Source: CAYSRM01 sp964475205
GTDB taxonomy: Bacteria > Verrucomicrobiota > Kiritimatiellia > UBA8416 > CAYSRM01
Assembly (NCBI GenBank): GCA_964475205.1
Contig: CAYYVQ010000015.1
Span: 1-52,110 of the forward strand
Direction: 5' to 3'
Length of the DNA stretch: 52,110 nt
Under the pieces are notes generated by a model. It did not search any database and was not told where the DNA came from. It worked only from the letters and a program-made list of their open reading frames with translations. A program made the position numbers and the translations under genes. Numbering within the stretch: position 1 is the first letter of the stretch; each line of letters starts with the position of its first letter. Shown one piece after another: positions 15,682 through 24,168 of the stretch.

Positions 15682-16494
15682 ATGCGTGATAAAATATCGG
15701 TCTGTATAACAACAGGAAACGAGGAACATAATATCAGGCGATGCCTGGAAAGCGTGAAATGGGCCGACGAGATAGTCGTTGCCGACAGCTTCAGCGTCGA
15801 TAATACCGTCAATATCTGCAGGGAATATACCGACCTGGTATACCGGCATCGATGGCTCGGCTATATCGGGCAGAAAAATCTTACCAAGGATCTGGCGTCA
15901 GGTTCATGGATCCTTTTTATTGACGCCGACGAAGAAATCTCCGAGAAGCTCCGCGATGAGATACTCGATGAGTTCAACAGCGGCCGTTGTAACGAGCTGG
16001 CCGGATACTACTTCCCCCGCATGGTCCACTACCTTGGACGCTGGATAACCCATGGGGACTGGTATCCCGATTTGAAGCTCAGGCTATTCCGCAAAGAAAA
16101 AGGCACATGCGCAGGAAGAGAACCTCATGACAGGATCACCGTGGACGGCCCTACCAAGAGACTTCACGGGCACATGTACCATTACACTTACGAAGACATT
16201 GCCGAACAAGTGGCAACCTTGAACCGTTTTTCAACAATAACCGCAACCGGCTGGTCGGCAGACGGCAAAAAATTCCGGCTCATAGACATTCTTTTCCGTC
16301 CGAAGTTTAAATTCGTCAGAAGCTATATCTTAAAAAGAGGATTCATGGACGGCTTTCCCGGTTTCGTCATAGCGGTCAACAGCGCGTTCGGCGTTTTTGC
16401 AAAATACGCAAAACTCTGGGAAGCGAACCGTACGAACAACTCTTCCGGGCCGAAAACCGTCAGTCTTAGCAATGAGACTGAAAACAGGGATTAA
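15682..16494 (+). CDS. WaaE/KdtX-like GT2 glycosyltransferase
   Basis: This cytoplasmic family 2 glycosyltransferase has about 270 residues. The signature of the WaaE group is clear: SVCITTGNEEHNIRRCLESV, KWADEIVVADSFSVDNT, then WILFIDADEEIS with the metal-binding Asp-Ala-Asp at residues 81-83. WaaE enzymes add a glucose or related hexose to lipopolysaccharide core, so a lipid A-core or similar lipid-linked acceptor is plausible here. ATG at 15682 is preferred over 15628 because it begins directly before the GT-A fold. It opens a plus-strand run of glycan genes and is divergent from the murC-murB gene. Confidence 0.82.
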   Translation: MRDKISVCITTGNEEHNIRRCLESVKWADEIVVADSFSVDNTVNICREYTDLVYRHRWLGYIGQKNLTKDLASGSWILFIDADEEISEKLRDEILDEFNSGRCNELAGYYFPRMVHYLGRWITHGDWYPDLKLRLFRKEKGTCAGREPHDRITVDGPTKRLHGHMYHYTYEDIAEQVATLNRFSTITATGWSADGKKFRLIDILFRPKFKFVRSYILKRGFMDGFPGFVIAVNSAFGVFAKYAKLWEANRTNNSSGPKTVSLSNETENRD

Positions 16495-16547
16495 CCCGTG
16501 CCATGTAATTGTATAAGCCGGGAGCCTGCCCCTGCGGAGAAAATCAT

Positions 16548-17306
16548 ATGATACACGATAAAAAGGTTGCGGTTCTAATGCCTGCTTATAACGCGGAATC
16601 TACATTGGAACAAACACACTCCGATGTGATCCGCCAGGATGTTGTCGACCAGGTTATTGTAGTCGACGACGCCAGCAGGGATCGCACTGTCGAGATAGCA
16701 AGAAGCCTTCCAAAAACCAGGGTGATCGTACACGGAAAAAACCTCGGCTACGGAGGCAACCAGAAAACATGCTATCACAACGCCCTGGAAGACGGCGCTG
16801 ATATAGTTGTCATGGTGCATCCGGATTATCAATATACGCCGAAACTCATACCCGCCATGGCTCACATGATCGGCAACGGGCTTTATCACTGCGTTCTTGC
16901 TTCACGGATACTAGGTGGACACGCGGTAAGGGATGGAATGCCCTTGTGGAGATACGCCTCAAACCGTTTTCTAACTCTGTTTGAAAATATAATGCTGGGA
17001 GCAAAGCTTTCCGAATACCACACCGGCTACCGCGCATTCTCGCGCGAGCTACTGGAAAAAATACCAATGGAAAAAAATTCAGATGATTTCGTATTCGACA
17101 ACCAGATGCTTGCGCAGATCCTGTGGATGGGCTACACGATCGCAGAAATAAGCTGCCCGACACAATATTTTCCCGAGGCTTCTTCCATCAATTTCTCAAG
17201 AAGCGTCAAGTACGGCCTCGGCTGCCTTGGCACGGCAACTCAATTCCGGCTTGCAAAGACCGGCATATTCCACTCGAAATTGTTCAAAAGTCTTCCCAGC
17301 AGTTGA
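16548..17306 (+). CDS. DPM1-like GT2 glycosyltransferase
   Basis: This 252-residue GT-A enzyme resembles dolichol/polyprenyl-phosphate mannosyltransferases and related family 2 enzymes. It has VAVLMPAYNAESTLEQT, the nucleotide-binding VIVVDDASRDRT, GKNLGYGGNQKTCYHNAL and the MVHPDYQYTP metal region. No C-terminal membrane domain follows. It would load a sugar on polyprenyl phosphate, which the GT-C proteins nearby could use as donor; this link is inferred. The ATG at 16548 has GGAGA upstream. Its stop overlaps the start of the next gene. Confidence 0.82.
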   Translation: MIHDKKVAVLMPAYNAESTLEQTHSDVIRQDVVDQVIVVDDASRDRTVEIARSLPKTRVIVHGKNLGYGGNQKTCYHNALEDGADIVVMVHPDYQYTPKLIPAMAHMIGNGLYHCVLASRILGGHAVRDGMPLWRYASNRFLTLFENIMLGAKLSEYHTGYRAFSRELLEKIPMEKNSDDFVFDNQMLAQILWMGYTIAEISCPTQYFPEASSINFSRSVKYGLGCLGTATQFRLAKTGIFHSKLFKSLPSS

Positions 17307-18061
17307 TGAATCATGCTACAGAGAACACCATGGCGCCCCAAGAAAACCACATACCTGCCGATATAGAAACAGCTTCTGAAGACTACGCGCAAAGATTCAG
17401 CGGCGCTGCCGGCCGCTGGATGCTCAAGGTTCAGAAACGTATAACTTTATCCATGATACAGCGCGCAAAACCTTCAGCAATCCTGGACGTGGGCGGAGGC
17501 CACGGCCAGCTCGCGGCGCCACTTGCAGAAAACGGCTACGCTGTAACGGTGACCGGAAGCGCGCTATCGTGCAAAAACCGGCTCGAACAGTTTATCGAGT
17601 CTGGCAGAATATCGTTTGTCCTTAATAAAAACAAGCGCCTTCCCTTCGAAAACAAAGCTTTTGAGACCGTGATATGCTTTCGCCTCCTACCTCATTCCCC
17701 GGACTGGCCGGAACTTATAAAAGAACTTTGCAGGACAAGCTCCGATTCGGTCATAGTAGATTACCCGACGATACAAAGTCTGAACAGATTCGCCGGCTCG
17801 TTGTTCAGGGCAAAAAAGAAACTTGAGGGCAATACGCGCCCTTTCACCCTCTTCAGGCACGTTGAAATCGAAAATGTCTTTAACGGCGAAGGTTTTGAAA
17901 TCGAACGCCGCACAGGTGAATTCATGCTGCCAATGGTTCTTCACCGATCCCTCCGGTGCGCTCCGCTGTCGTCGCTTCTTGAACAGGGATTCCGAATAAC
18001 GGGCTTGACGAAACGGTTCGGATCGCCTGTAATCAGCCACCTTAAAAGGAAACAAAAATAG
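17306..18061 (+). CDS. SAM-dependent methyltransferase
   Basis: This class I methyltransferase has 251 residues. Motif I is AILDVGGGHGQLAAPLAENG, followed by the expected alternating strands and helices, with VICFRLLPHSPDWPELIKEL at the motif IV region. The start ATG at 17306 overlaps the previous stop (TGATG), indicating coupling. Its position suggests it methylates a glycan, lipid carrier or sugar nucleotide, but the target is not visible. Confidence 0.78.
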   Translation: MNHATENTMAPQENHIPADIETASEDYAQRFSGAAGRWMLKVQKRITLSMIQRAKPSAILDVGGGHGQLAAPLAENGYAVTVTGSALSCKNRLEQFIESGRISFVLNKNKRLPFENKAFETVICFRLLPHSPDWPELIKELCRTSSDSVIVDYPTIQSLNRFAGSLFRAKKKLEGNTRPFTLFRHVEIENVFNGEGFEIERRTGEFMLPMVLHRSLRCAPLSSLLEQGFRITGLTKRFGSPVISHLKRKQK

Positions 18062-18166
18062 AAATTTACGGCCGCTCGGCATATGTTTCATGCCTTAAAG
18101 CAGGCGCCGCCACGGCAGCGCAGGTAACAAACGGCCGTAACATGGGTTTTGTCTGGGGGCCGGATT

Positions 18167-20035
18167 ATGTGCGGGATATGCGGATTTACATGGAAAGACC
18201 ACGGACTGGCTGCGCGCATGAACGGCAACCTCGCCCACCGCGGTCCGGATCAGCATGGCATTTACACCGATGAAAATGTTTCGCTGGGCCACCGGCGGCT
18301 CAGCATCATCGATCTGTCCGAACATGGCCGTCAACCGATAACAAACGAAGACGCGTCAATAGTCGTTGTTTTTAACGGCGAAATTTACAATTTTCGCGAG
18401 ATCCGCCGAGAGCTGAAAAGCAAAGGCCATATCTTCAAGGGACATTCCGATTCGGAAATTATAGTCCACGCCTACGAAGAATACGGCATAGACTCGGTCC
18501 ATCGTTTCCAGGGCATGTTTGCGTTTGCGCTCTGGGACAAGAAAAAACAATCTCTCTATGTCTTCCGCGACCGGATAGGTATTAAGCCGCTCTATTATGC
18601 CGTTTGCAATGGCCGGCTGATTTTTGCCTCCGAGATAAAGTCGCTTCTGGAATGCCCGCAAGTGCCGGCAAGACTGAACCGCCAGGGTCTTTACCATTAT
18701 CTCGGGTACGAGTTTGTGCCCGCGCCTATAACGATGTTTCAGGATATATATAAGTTGCCGCCGGGGCATTACATAAGCTGGCAAAACGGAAAACATTCCG
18801 TAAAGGAATACTGGGATCTTGAATATACAGACCCGCCCGGTATTACAGACACGGATGAAGCTGTCCACTGCGTAAAAAGCGGCATTGAAGATGCGGTGAA
18901 GTCCCGACTGGTCAGCGACGTTCCACTGGGAGCCTTCCTCTCCGGCGGACTGGATTCAAGCGCTATTGTAGCCATGATGCGCAAGCATATACCCGGCAGG
19001 CTTCGGACCTTCACAATCGGCTACGAGGATAAGAGTTTCAGCGAGCTGGACTACGCAAAAACGGTTTCCGAACAGTTCGAAACCGAACACCAGGTACTCA
19101 TGATAGACCGGATGACCCCCGAAAATATCGAAAAATCAATATGGCACCTCGACGAACCTATGACCGATCTTTCTTCCATTCCGCTCATGCTTCTGTGCGA
19201 GCAGGCCAAGAAAGATGTGAGCGTCATTCTCAGCGGCGAAGGAGGCGATGAGATATTTGCCGGCTACGACCGCTTCAAGGCTTCTCAAATCGACCGCTGG
19301 TTGCGTATCCTTCCCCGTCCCATATTAAAAAAAATGATCGCTCCGGCAGTGGCAAAGCTGCCCGACCAGCCACAGAAAAAGGGAGCGGTAAACATGCTGA
19401 AAAGATTTATCGAAGGCGCCGCGCTGCCTTCGGAAGGCGAACAGATCCGGTGGCAGTTTTTCTCTTCGCCGGGTCTTGAAACAGAGCTTTACAACAGGAC
19501 TTTCAGAGAATCTGTCAACATGGACCCGTTTGCGCCGCTCAGGGCCGTCCGGGAACGCTGCCGGACTACTGACCGGATTAACGCCGAGCTGTACACGGAT
19601 ACACGATTCATGATGGTCGACAGCGTGCTGATGAAAGTCGACAAAATGAGTATGGCCAGCGCGCTTGAAATACGGGTGCCCCTTCTTGATCACCGGCTCG
19701 TGGAACAGATGGCCCGGATGCCGGGCAAAATGAAACTGAAGGGTCTGGAGACTAAACACATATTCCGCAAAGCTCTGGAGGGGATGCTTCCGGAAAACAT
19801 AGTTCACCGGGGGAAACAAGGCTACAGCCTTCCGGTTAAGAACCTGCTCCGGACCCAGCTCAAAGACTACATGATCGAGCTCCTGAACGAGTCGCCTCTA
19901 ATCAGAGAGAATATGAATATGCCTTACGTCCGGCGCCTTATCGATGAGCATCTGGCAATGAAACATAACCACAATCACGTGCTGTGGGGAATGATTAACA
20001 CGGCAGTTTGGCACAGGCGGTTTATTGAATCCTGA
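18167..20035 (+). CDS. asnB: Asparagine synthetase (glutamine-hydrolysing), AsnB-type
   Basis: This two-domain enzyme has 622 residues. Cys2 of MCGICGF is the glutaminase nucleophile; NLAHRGPDQHGIY and FNGEIYNFREIR are substrate-binding motifs of that domain. The synthetase half has the pyrophosphatase loop FLSGGLDSSAIVAMM, ILSGEGGDEIFAGYDRF and MKVDKMSMASALEIRVPLLD. The start must be ATG at 18167 because Cys2 must be exposed; the longer frame from 18149 would hide it. AsnB-type enzymes are frequent in polysaccharide loci, where they may amidate sugars or peptides rather than make asparagine. Confidence 0.9.
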   Translation: MCGICGFTWKDHGLAARMNGNLAHRGPDQHGIYTDENVSLGHRRLSIIDLSEHGRQPITNEDASIVVVFNGEIYNFREIRRELKSKGHIFKGHSDSEIIVHAYEEYGIDSVHRFQGMFAFALWDKKKQSLYVFRDRIGIKPLYYAVCNGRLIFASEIKSLLECPQVPARLNRQGLYHYLGYEFVPAPITMFQDIYKLPPGHYISWQNGKHSVKEYWDLEYTDPPGITDTDEAVHCVKSGIEDAVKSRLVSDVPLGAFLSGGLDSSAIVAMMRKHIPGRLRTFTIGYEDKSFSELDYAKTVSEQFETEHQVLMIDRMTPENIEKSIWHLDEPMTDLSSIPLMLLCEQAKKDVSVILSGEGGDEIFAGYDRFKASQIDRWLRILPRPILKKMIAPAVAKLPDQPQKKGAVNMLKRFIEGAALPSEGEQIRWQFFSSPGLETELYNRTFRESVNMDPFAPLRAVRERCRTTDRINAELYTDTRFMMVDSVLMKVDKMSMASALEIRVPLLDHRLVEQMARMPGKMKLKGLETKHIFRKALEGMLPENIVHRGKQGYSLPVKNLLRTQLKDYMIELLNESPLIRENMNMPYVRRLIDEHLAMKHNHNHVLWGMINTAVWHRRFIES

Positions 20036-20125
20036 CGGGAAAAATGTCCGCCTGTTCTGCCCGCCCACGGCCTTGCGCCCTATTCTGAGTTGGTGTATTG
20101 TTTAAAGAATTGATACGGATTAACA

Positions 20126-20908
20126 ATGAATAATGATAATCAAAGCAACACCAAAGTCGCGGAAATGCGCAAGGGAAAGACTTCCGCAGCCTCGATGTAC
20201 CGGTCGCTGATGTTCGGTTCCATGCCGATGGCGGCCGCAGTAAGAGCTGAAATCGTAACTTCCTGCCTCTCCGGCATGCCCGGCGCAGCAGGTCTTTTCC
20301 TGCGCAGCAAGCTCTATCGTCCACTTTTCGCAAGCGCAGGCGGAAAGATAGTCGTTGGCAGATACGTGACCCTGCGCCATCCCCATAAAATCACAATAGG
20401 CAACGGAACCATAATCGACGATAACGTTATGCTGGACGCAAAAGGCTCCTCAAACAGGGGGATAAGTATCGGCGAAGAGGTGTTCATAGGACGCAACACG
20501 ATTGTGTATTGCAAGAATGGAGATATCGAGCTGGAAGACAGGGTCAACATCTCTTCAAATTGCACTCTTTTCTCATCGAACCGGCTGTCCGTGGGAAGCG
20601 GAACCCTGATGGGCGGCTACAGTTACCTTTTAAGCGGCGGCGAATATGACTATAACAGCAATACGCCTTTTATCGAACAGTCAGGAATGAAAACATCCGG
20701 CCCGCTGCGCATCGGCGCCGGCACATGGATAGGCGCCAGGGTGACGGTCCTGGATTCCGCCGGTTCCATCGGCAAGCGTTGCGTGATAGGCGCAGGCGCG
20801 GTTGTGAACAAGGCTGTTCCGGAAAATTCTCTTGCAGCGGGGATCCCCGCCGAAATTAAGAAAAACATCCGGTCCGGACACAGCGGCCCGGAAACCGGCT
20901 CGGTTTAA
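20126..20908 (+). CDS. Left-handed beta-helix acyltransferase (WbbJ-like)
   Basis: This 260-residue protein is built mainly of hexapeptide repeats typical of acetyl-CoA-dependent sugar O-acetyltransferases. Runs such as KITIGNGTIIDDNVML, ISIGEEVFIGRNTIVY and the C-terminal IGKRCVIGAGAVVNKAVPE with AAGIPAEIKK identify the fold. The N-terminal ~70 residues are helical and basic. It probably acetylates a sugar of the glycan made by this run. Confidence 0.8.
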   Translation: MNNDNQSNTKVAEMRKGKTSAASMYRSLMFGSMPMAAAVRAEIVTSCLSGMPGAAGLFLRSKLYRPLFASAGGKIVVGRYVTLRHPHKITIGNGTIIDDNVMLDAKGSSNRGISIGEEVFIGRNTIVYCKNGDIELEDRVNISSNCTLFSSNRLSVGSGTLMGGYSYLLSGGEYDYNSNTPFIEQSGMKTSGPLRIGAGTWIGARVTVLDSAGSIGKRCVIGAGAVVNKAVPENSLAAGIPAEIKKNIRSGHSGPETGSV

Positions 20909-20926
20909 GAACGGAGGAAAATGACT

Positions 20927-21913
20927 ATGAAGATACTTGTAACAGGAGGCACAGGTTTTACCGGCAAGGCGCTGGTCAAACGTCTGCTTGACGAAGGCCA
21001 CGAGGTCACGGCGCTTGATTACAAGGAAGGACTGAAAACTGAAGAACTCCGGAAGTGGGGCGCAACGGTAAGGATCGGAACGGTGACCAACAAGGCTGTT
21101 GTGGATGAATGCATGAAAGATATTGATATTGTCCACCATCTGGCAGCGGCTTTCCGCGAACTTGATGTGCCTGAATCGCATTATGATGAGGTAAACGTTG
21201 AAGGCACCCGGAATGTTCTGAAGTCGGCCGCAGAAAATAACGTCAAAAGGTTCATATACTGCAGCACTTGCGGGGTGCACGGCAACGTGGACAATCCGCC
21301 TGGAGACGAGGAGGCCCCGATTCAACCGGCGGATTACTATCAGAAAACAAAGTATATGGCCGAACCGATCGTCAAGGAATATCACAAAAATGGATTGCCC
21401 TCGGTGATCCTGCGCCCGGCGGCAATTTACGGCCCCGGCGACCCGGAAAGATTCGCCATGATTTTCAAGAAGGTTTCATCGGGTTCGTTCCCTATGTTCG
21501 GCGATGGAAAAACTTATTATCATCCCCTTTATATTGATAATCTCATCGATGCTTTCATGCTGGCCATGCAAGAGGGAAAGGGAGACGGAGAAGCTTATCT
21601 TATAGCCGATGAGGAATACGTGGAAATCGAAGACCTGGTGAAAAGAACCGCCCGCGCAATGGGCAAAGAAATAAGCATCAAGCATTACCCGGTATGGCCA
21701 CTGATAGTCGCCGGGCACGTCTGCGAAAAAGTCTGCTCGCCTCTTAAAATAACCCCGCCGATCTTTCCTCGAAGGGTTGACTGGTTCAGGCAGAACCGCG
21801 CATTCAAAATCGATAAGGCCAAACGCGACCTCGGGTACAAGCCGGAAATCGGTCTCGACGAAGGACTCAAGCGCACTGCACAATGGTACAAGGAAGAGGG
21901 CTATTTTAAATAG
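20927..21913 (+). CDS. NAD-dependent nucleotide-sugar epimerase/dehydratase
   Basis: This extended short-chain dehydrogenase has 328 residues. The dinucleotide-binding loop is ILVTGGTGFTGKALVKRLL, the active-site serine/threonine segment is YCSTCGVHG, and YYQKTK supplies the Tyr-x3-Lys pair. RPAAIYGPGD and the later GDGKTYYHPLYIDNL are typical of the UDP-sugar epimerase group. ATG at 20927 is favoured because GGAGG lies nine bases upstream; ATG at 20921 is only three bases from it. Its substrate is unknown. Confidence 0.83.
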   Translation: MKILVTGGTGFTGKALVKRLLDEGHEVTALDYKEGLKTEELRKWGATVRIGTVTNKAVVDECMKDIDIVHHLAAAFRELDVPESHYDEVNVEGTRNVLKSAAENNVKRFIYCSTCGVHGNVDNPPGDEEAPIQPADYYQKTKYMAEPIVKEYHKNGLPSVILRPAAIYGPGDPERFAMIFKKVSSGSFPMFGDGKTYYHPLYIDNLIDAFMLAMQEGKGDGEAYLIADEEYVEIEDLVKRTARAMGKEISIKHYPVWPLIVAGHVCEKVCSPLKITPPIFPRRVDWFRQNRAFKIDKAKRDLGYKPEIGLDEGLKRTAQWYKEEGYFK

Positions 21914-21950
21914 CCTGCATGCACGACATTCATTCTGGAGGGCTTCCGCA

Positions 21951-23054
21951 ATGCGCATCGGCATAATGCTCAGGACAATAGACGAGAAACAGGGCATCGG
22001 AATCTATACAATAAATTTGATCGAGGAGATTCTGAATCTCGACAGGAAAAACAAGTACGTTCTCTTCTATAAGACCAAAGAGCATCTCGGACGCTTCGCC
22101 GGGCACACAAATGTGAAAGAAGCGCTGATCAAGGGCGGCAATAAGCTGATATGGGACCAGGTAAAGATTCCATTGGCGCTGCGCAGGGAACAAGTCGACC
22201 TGCTCTTCCACACAAAGTTCACCCTTCCCTTTCTTGTTCACTGCAAGACAGTCATGTCGATCCACGGGGCAAGCTGGTTCGTGCATCCAGAGCTCTACGG
22301 CAAAATGGATGTAGCCTACATCAAGACAGTCATGCCCTTGTACTGCCGTAAAGCAGACTTTATTGTTTCAAACTCAAAGGTGACAACTAATGACTACCTG
22401 CGCCTCATGCCTGTAACAGCCGGAAAAATTCGCACCATCCATCTTGGCTACAATGCGAACTTCAAAGTGATCGAAGATCCACATATTCTGGAGGCAGCCA
22501 GGAAGAAATACGCTCTTCCCGGCAAGTTCATTTTATGGGTCGGCAAATACGATCCGCGTAAAAATTTCGACAACCTGATCAAAGCATATAAACTCATGCG
22601 CCGGGACACCGACTGCAGAATTGCACTCGCCGGAATCGGCTGCGAAAAGTATGTCGAGGAATACGGTCTGGCCGAAGACGTCAAAAACGGCTATATAAAA
22701 ATTCTGGGATGGGTTGACCATGGCGACCTGCCGGCGCTCTATAATCTGGCCTGGTGCATGCTCTTCCCCTCGGTCTACGAAGAATTCGGAATCCCTACCT
22801 GCGAGGCTATGGCTTGCGGCTGTCCTCCGCTCGTATCGAATACCGGCGCGTTGCCGGAGATAGCCGGCGAGGCCGGCATACTTGTAAAACCCTTTGACCC
22901 GGAGGATATTGCCGCTAAAGCAAGGGAGATTTGGGAGTCACACGATTTGCGCGAGAAGCAGAGATCTCTGGCCTTGAAACGCGCCAAAGCTTTTAACTGG
23001 CGGCAATGCGCCGAGAAGACTCTTTCCGTATTCGAAGAGGTGGGGGGCGGCTGA
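21951..23054 (+). CDS. GT4 family glycosyltransferase
   Basis: This GT-B enzyme has 367 residues. The N-terminal MRIGIMLRTIDEKQGIGIYT and the C-terminal donor-binding region PSVYEEFGIPTCEAMACG, with the E-x7-E motif, place it in family 4. FILWVGKYDPRKNFDNLIKA is also typical. The start ATG at 21951 has GGAGG upstream; a longer frame reaching 21777 overlaps the epimerase and is not needed. It ends the plus-strand run and faces the convergent acyltransferase gene 33 bp away. Confidence 0.87.
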   Translation: MRIGIMLRTIDEKQGIGIYTINLIEEILNLDRKNKYVLFYKTKEHLGRFAGHTNVKEALIKGGNKLIWDQVKIPLALRREQVDLLFHTKFTLPFLVHCKTVMSIHGASWFVHPELYGKMDVAYIKTVMPLYCRKADFIVSNSKVTTNDYLRLMPVTAGKIRTIHLGYNANFKVIEDPHILEAARKKYALPGKFILWVGKYDPRKNFDNLIKAYKLMRRDTDCRIALAGIGCEKYVEEYGLAEDVKNGYIKILGWVDHGDLPALYNLAWCMLFPSVYEEFGIPTCEAMACGCPPLVSNTGALPEIAGEAGILVKPFDPEDIAAKAREIWESHDLREKQRSLALKRAKAFNWRQCAEKTLSVFEEVGGG

Positions 23055-23087
23055 TACTGAAACTATGCTTGCCCATCCCCGCACATC

Positions 23088-24167
23088 TCACGATCTTTTC
23101 GCCCGAACAGTTTGCCGCGTATATTTCCCCGGCTGCAATTTGAAAAACATTCCAAGGCCAAAACGCCCGGCAACAGCGTCGAGCGCAAGCGGCAGAAGAA
23201 TTCCGGCAAGCATCCCTGCAACAAAATAAAGCGTTACATTTTCGCTTCGGGTGAGGATCCATATTCCCTGCATTACAGGATATGCGGCTAGAACATGGGC
23301 AACATAGATCGGGAGCGTTTTGGTTCCTATGCATTCAAGCCAACCGAATCCGGATTGCTCCGCGATTGCCACGGCCACTGCGATTGAGAAGAAAATTCCC
23401 ACCCCGCCCAGGATAATGCGTCCAAACCAGAGCGCGTTCCAATCCAGGATGATAAATGTGTATTCCACGACCGCAAAGACCGCTGCTGCTGCCGGCAGTA
23501 TACGTCCCCCTACTCTCTTTTTAAGCCCGGCCCCGCATTTATCACAGGATTTCGCAGAAGGAATTCTGTGCGATATGCGGGCTATCAGACCGATCTGCTC
23601 TGCAGCAACCCCGGCGGCAAAGAATATGTAGTACCGCCCAAATTCGGCAAAAGGCCCCAGGTCTATCAGGCAAGAAGCAAAGAACAGCAGCGTGGCCAGC
23701 GCACTCAAAACAGTAAGGCCGAATCGCCTGGAGGCCGAGTATATGAGTCCCGAAAATATCGACATAAAGAAAAGAGCGTAAAGAAACCAGAAATGCGCAC
23801 GAGGATAATACAGGCATGTGATCAATTCGGTCCATGGAATGCTCCCGGCGCCCATGTGCGAGACAGTTATCTCTACGCCGGTCTGGAGAAGCGACCAGAT
23901 GATAAAGGGATACATTATAGAACCCAGCTTATTTAATGTAAACGCCTTGAGCCCCCGCTTGCGTAGAGCGGCGCGCAAGAAAATTCCGGAAACAAAGAAG
24001 AAAAGAGGCACATGAAAACTGTAAAGTAATGAGTCTACGAAATGGTAAAGGGAAGAATTACCGCACAGACCCATCTTGAATATCCGGTGCTGGACATGGC
24101 TGGCAACGATCAGCACGATCGCGATCGCCTTGGCGTAGTCTACCCAGACTATGCGCTTTTCGGCCAT
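23088..24167 (-). CDS. Acyltransferase 3 family membrane protein with palindrome-derived insert
   Basis: This membrane protein of about 359 residues has ten or so helices. The start VWVDYAKAIAIVLIVASHVQH with its conserved histidine, and SLLYSFHVPLFFFVSGIFLR, are typical of the acyltransferase 3 family that O-acetylates surface glycans. At residues ~195-211 the peptide ARISHRIPSAKSCDKCG is encoded by a palindromic repeat (23532-23583). The neighbouring gene carries the same insert, so this is an in-frame element, here in a polar loop between helices. The ATG follows the upstream gene's stop after one base, with GGGAGA as binding site. Confidence 0.82.
   Translation of the reverse strand: MAEKRIVWVDYAKAIAIVLIVASHVQHRIFKMGLCGNSSLYHFVDSLLYSFHVPLFFFVSGIFLRAALRKRGLKAFTLNKLGSIMYPFIIWSLLQTGVEITVSHMGAGSIPWTELITCLYYPRAHFWFLYALFFMSIFSGLIYSASRRFGLTVLSALATLLFFASCLIDLGPFAEFGRYYIFFAAGVAAEQIGLIARISHRIPSAKSCDKCGAGLKKRVGGRILPAAAAVFAVVEYTFIILDWNALWFGRIILGGVGIFFSIAVAVAIAEQSGFGWLECIGTKTLPIYVAHVLAAYPVMQGIWILTRSENVTLYFVAGMLAGILLPLALDAVAGRFGLGMFFKLQPGKYTRQTVRAKRS
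23532..23583 (-). repeat. In-frame protein-coding palindromic element, copy 1
   Basis: Arms CCCGCATATCGCACAGAATTC and its near-complement near the other end fold into a long imperfect hairpin. The gene reads it in frame as ARISHRIPSAKSCDKCG. It aligns almost base for base with 24542-24592 in the neighbouring gene. Confidence 0.85.
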
Positions 24168-24168
24168 G

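Noticed and set aside
18167..18200. GATATGCGG string near the asnB start, similar to the palindromic element
   Set aside because: It encodes the required MCGICGF start of AsnB and lacks a second arm, so it is chance.
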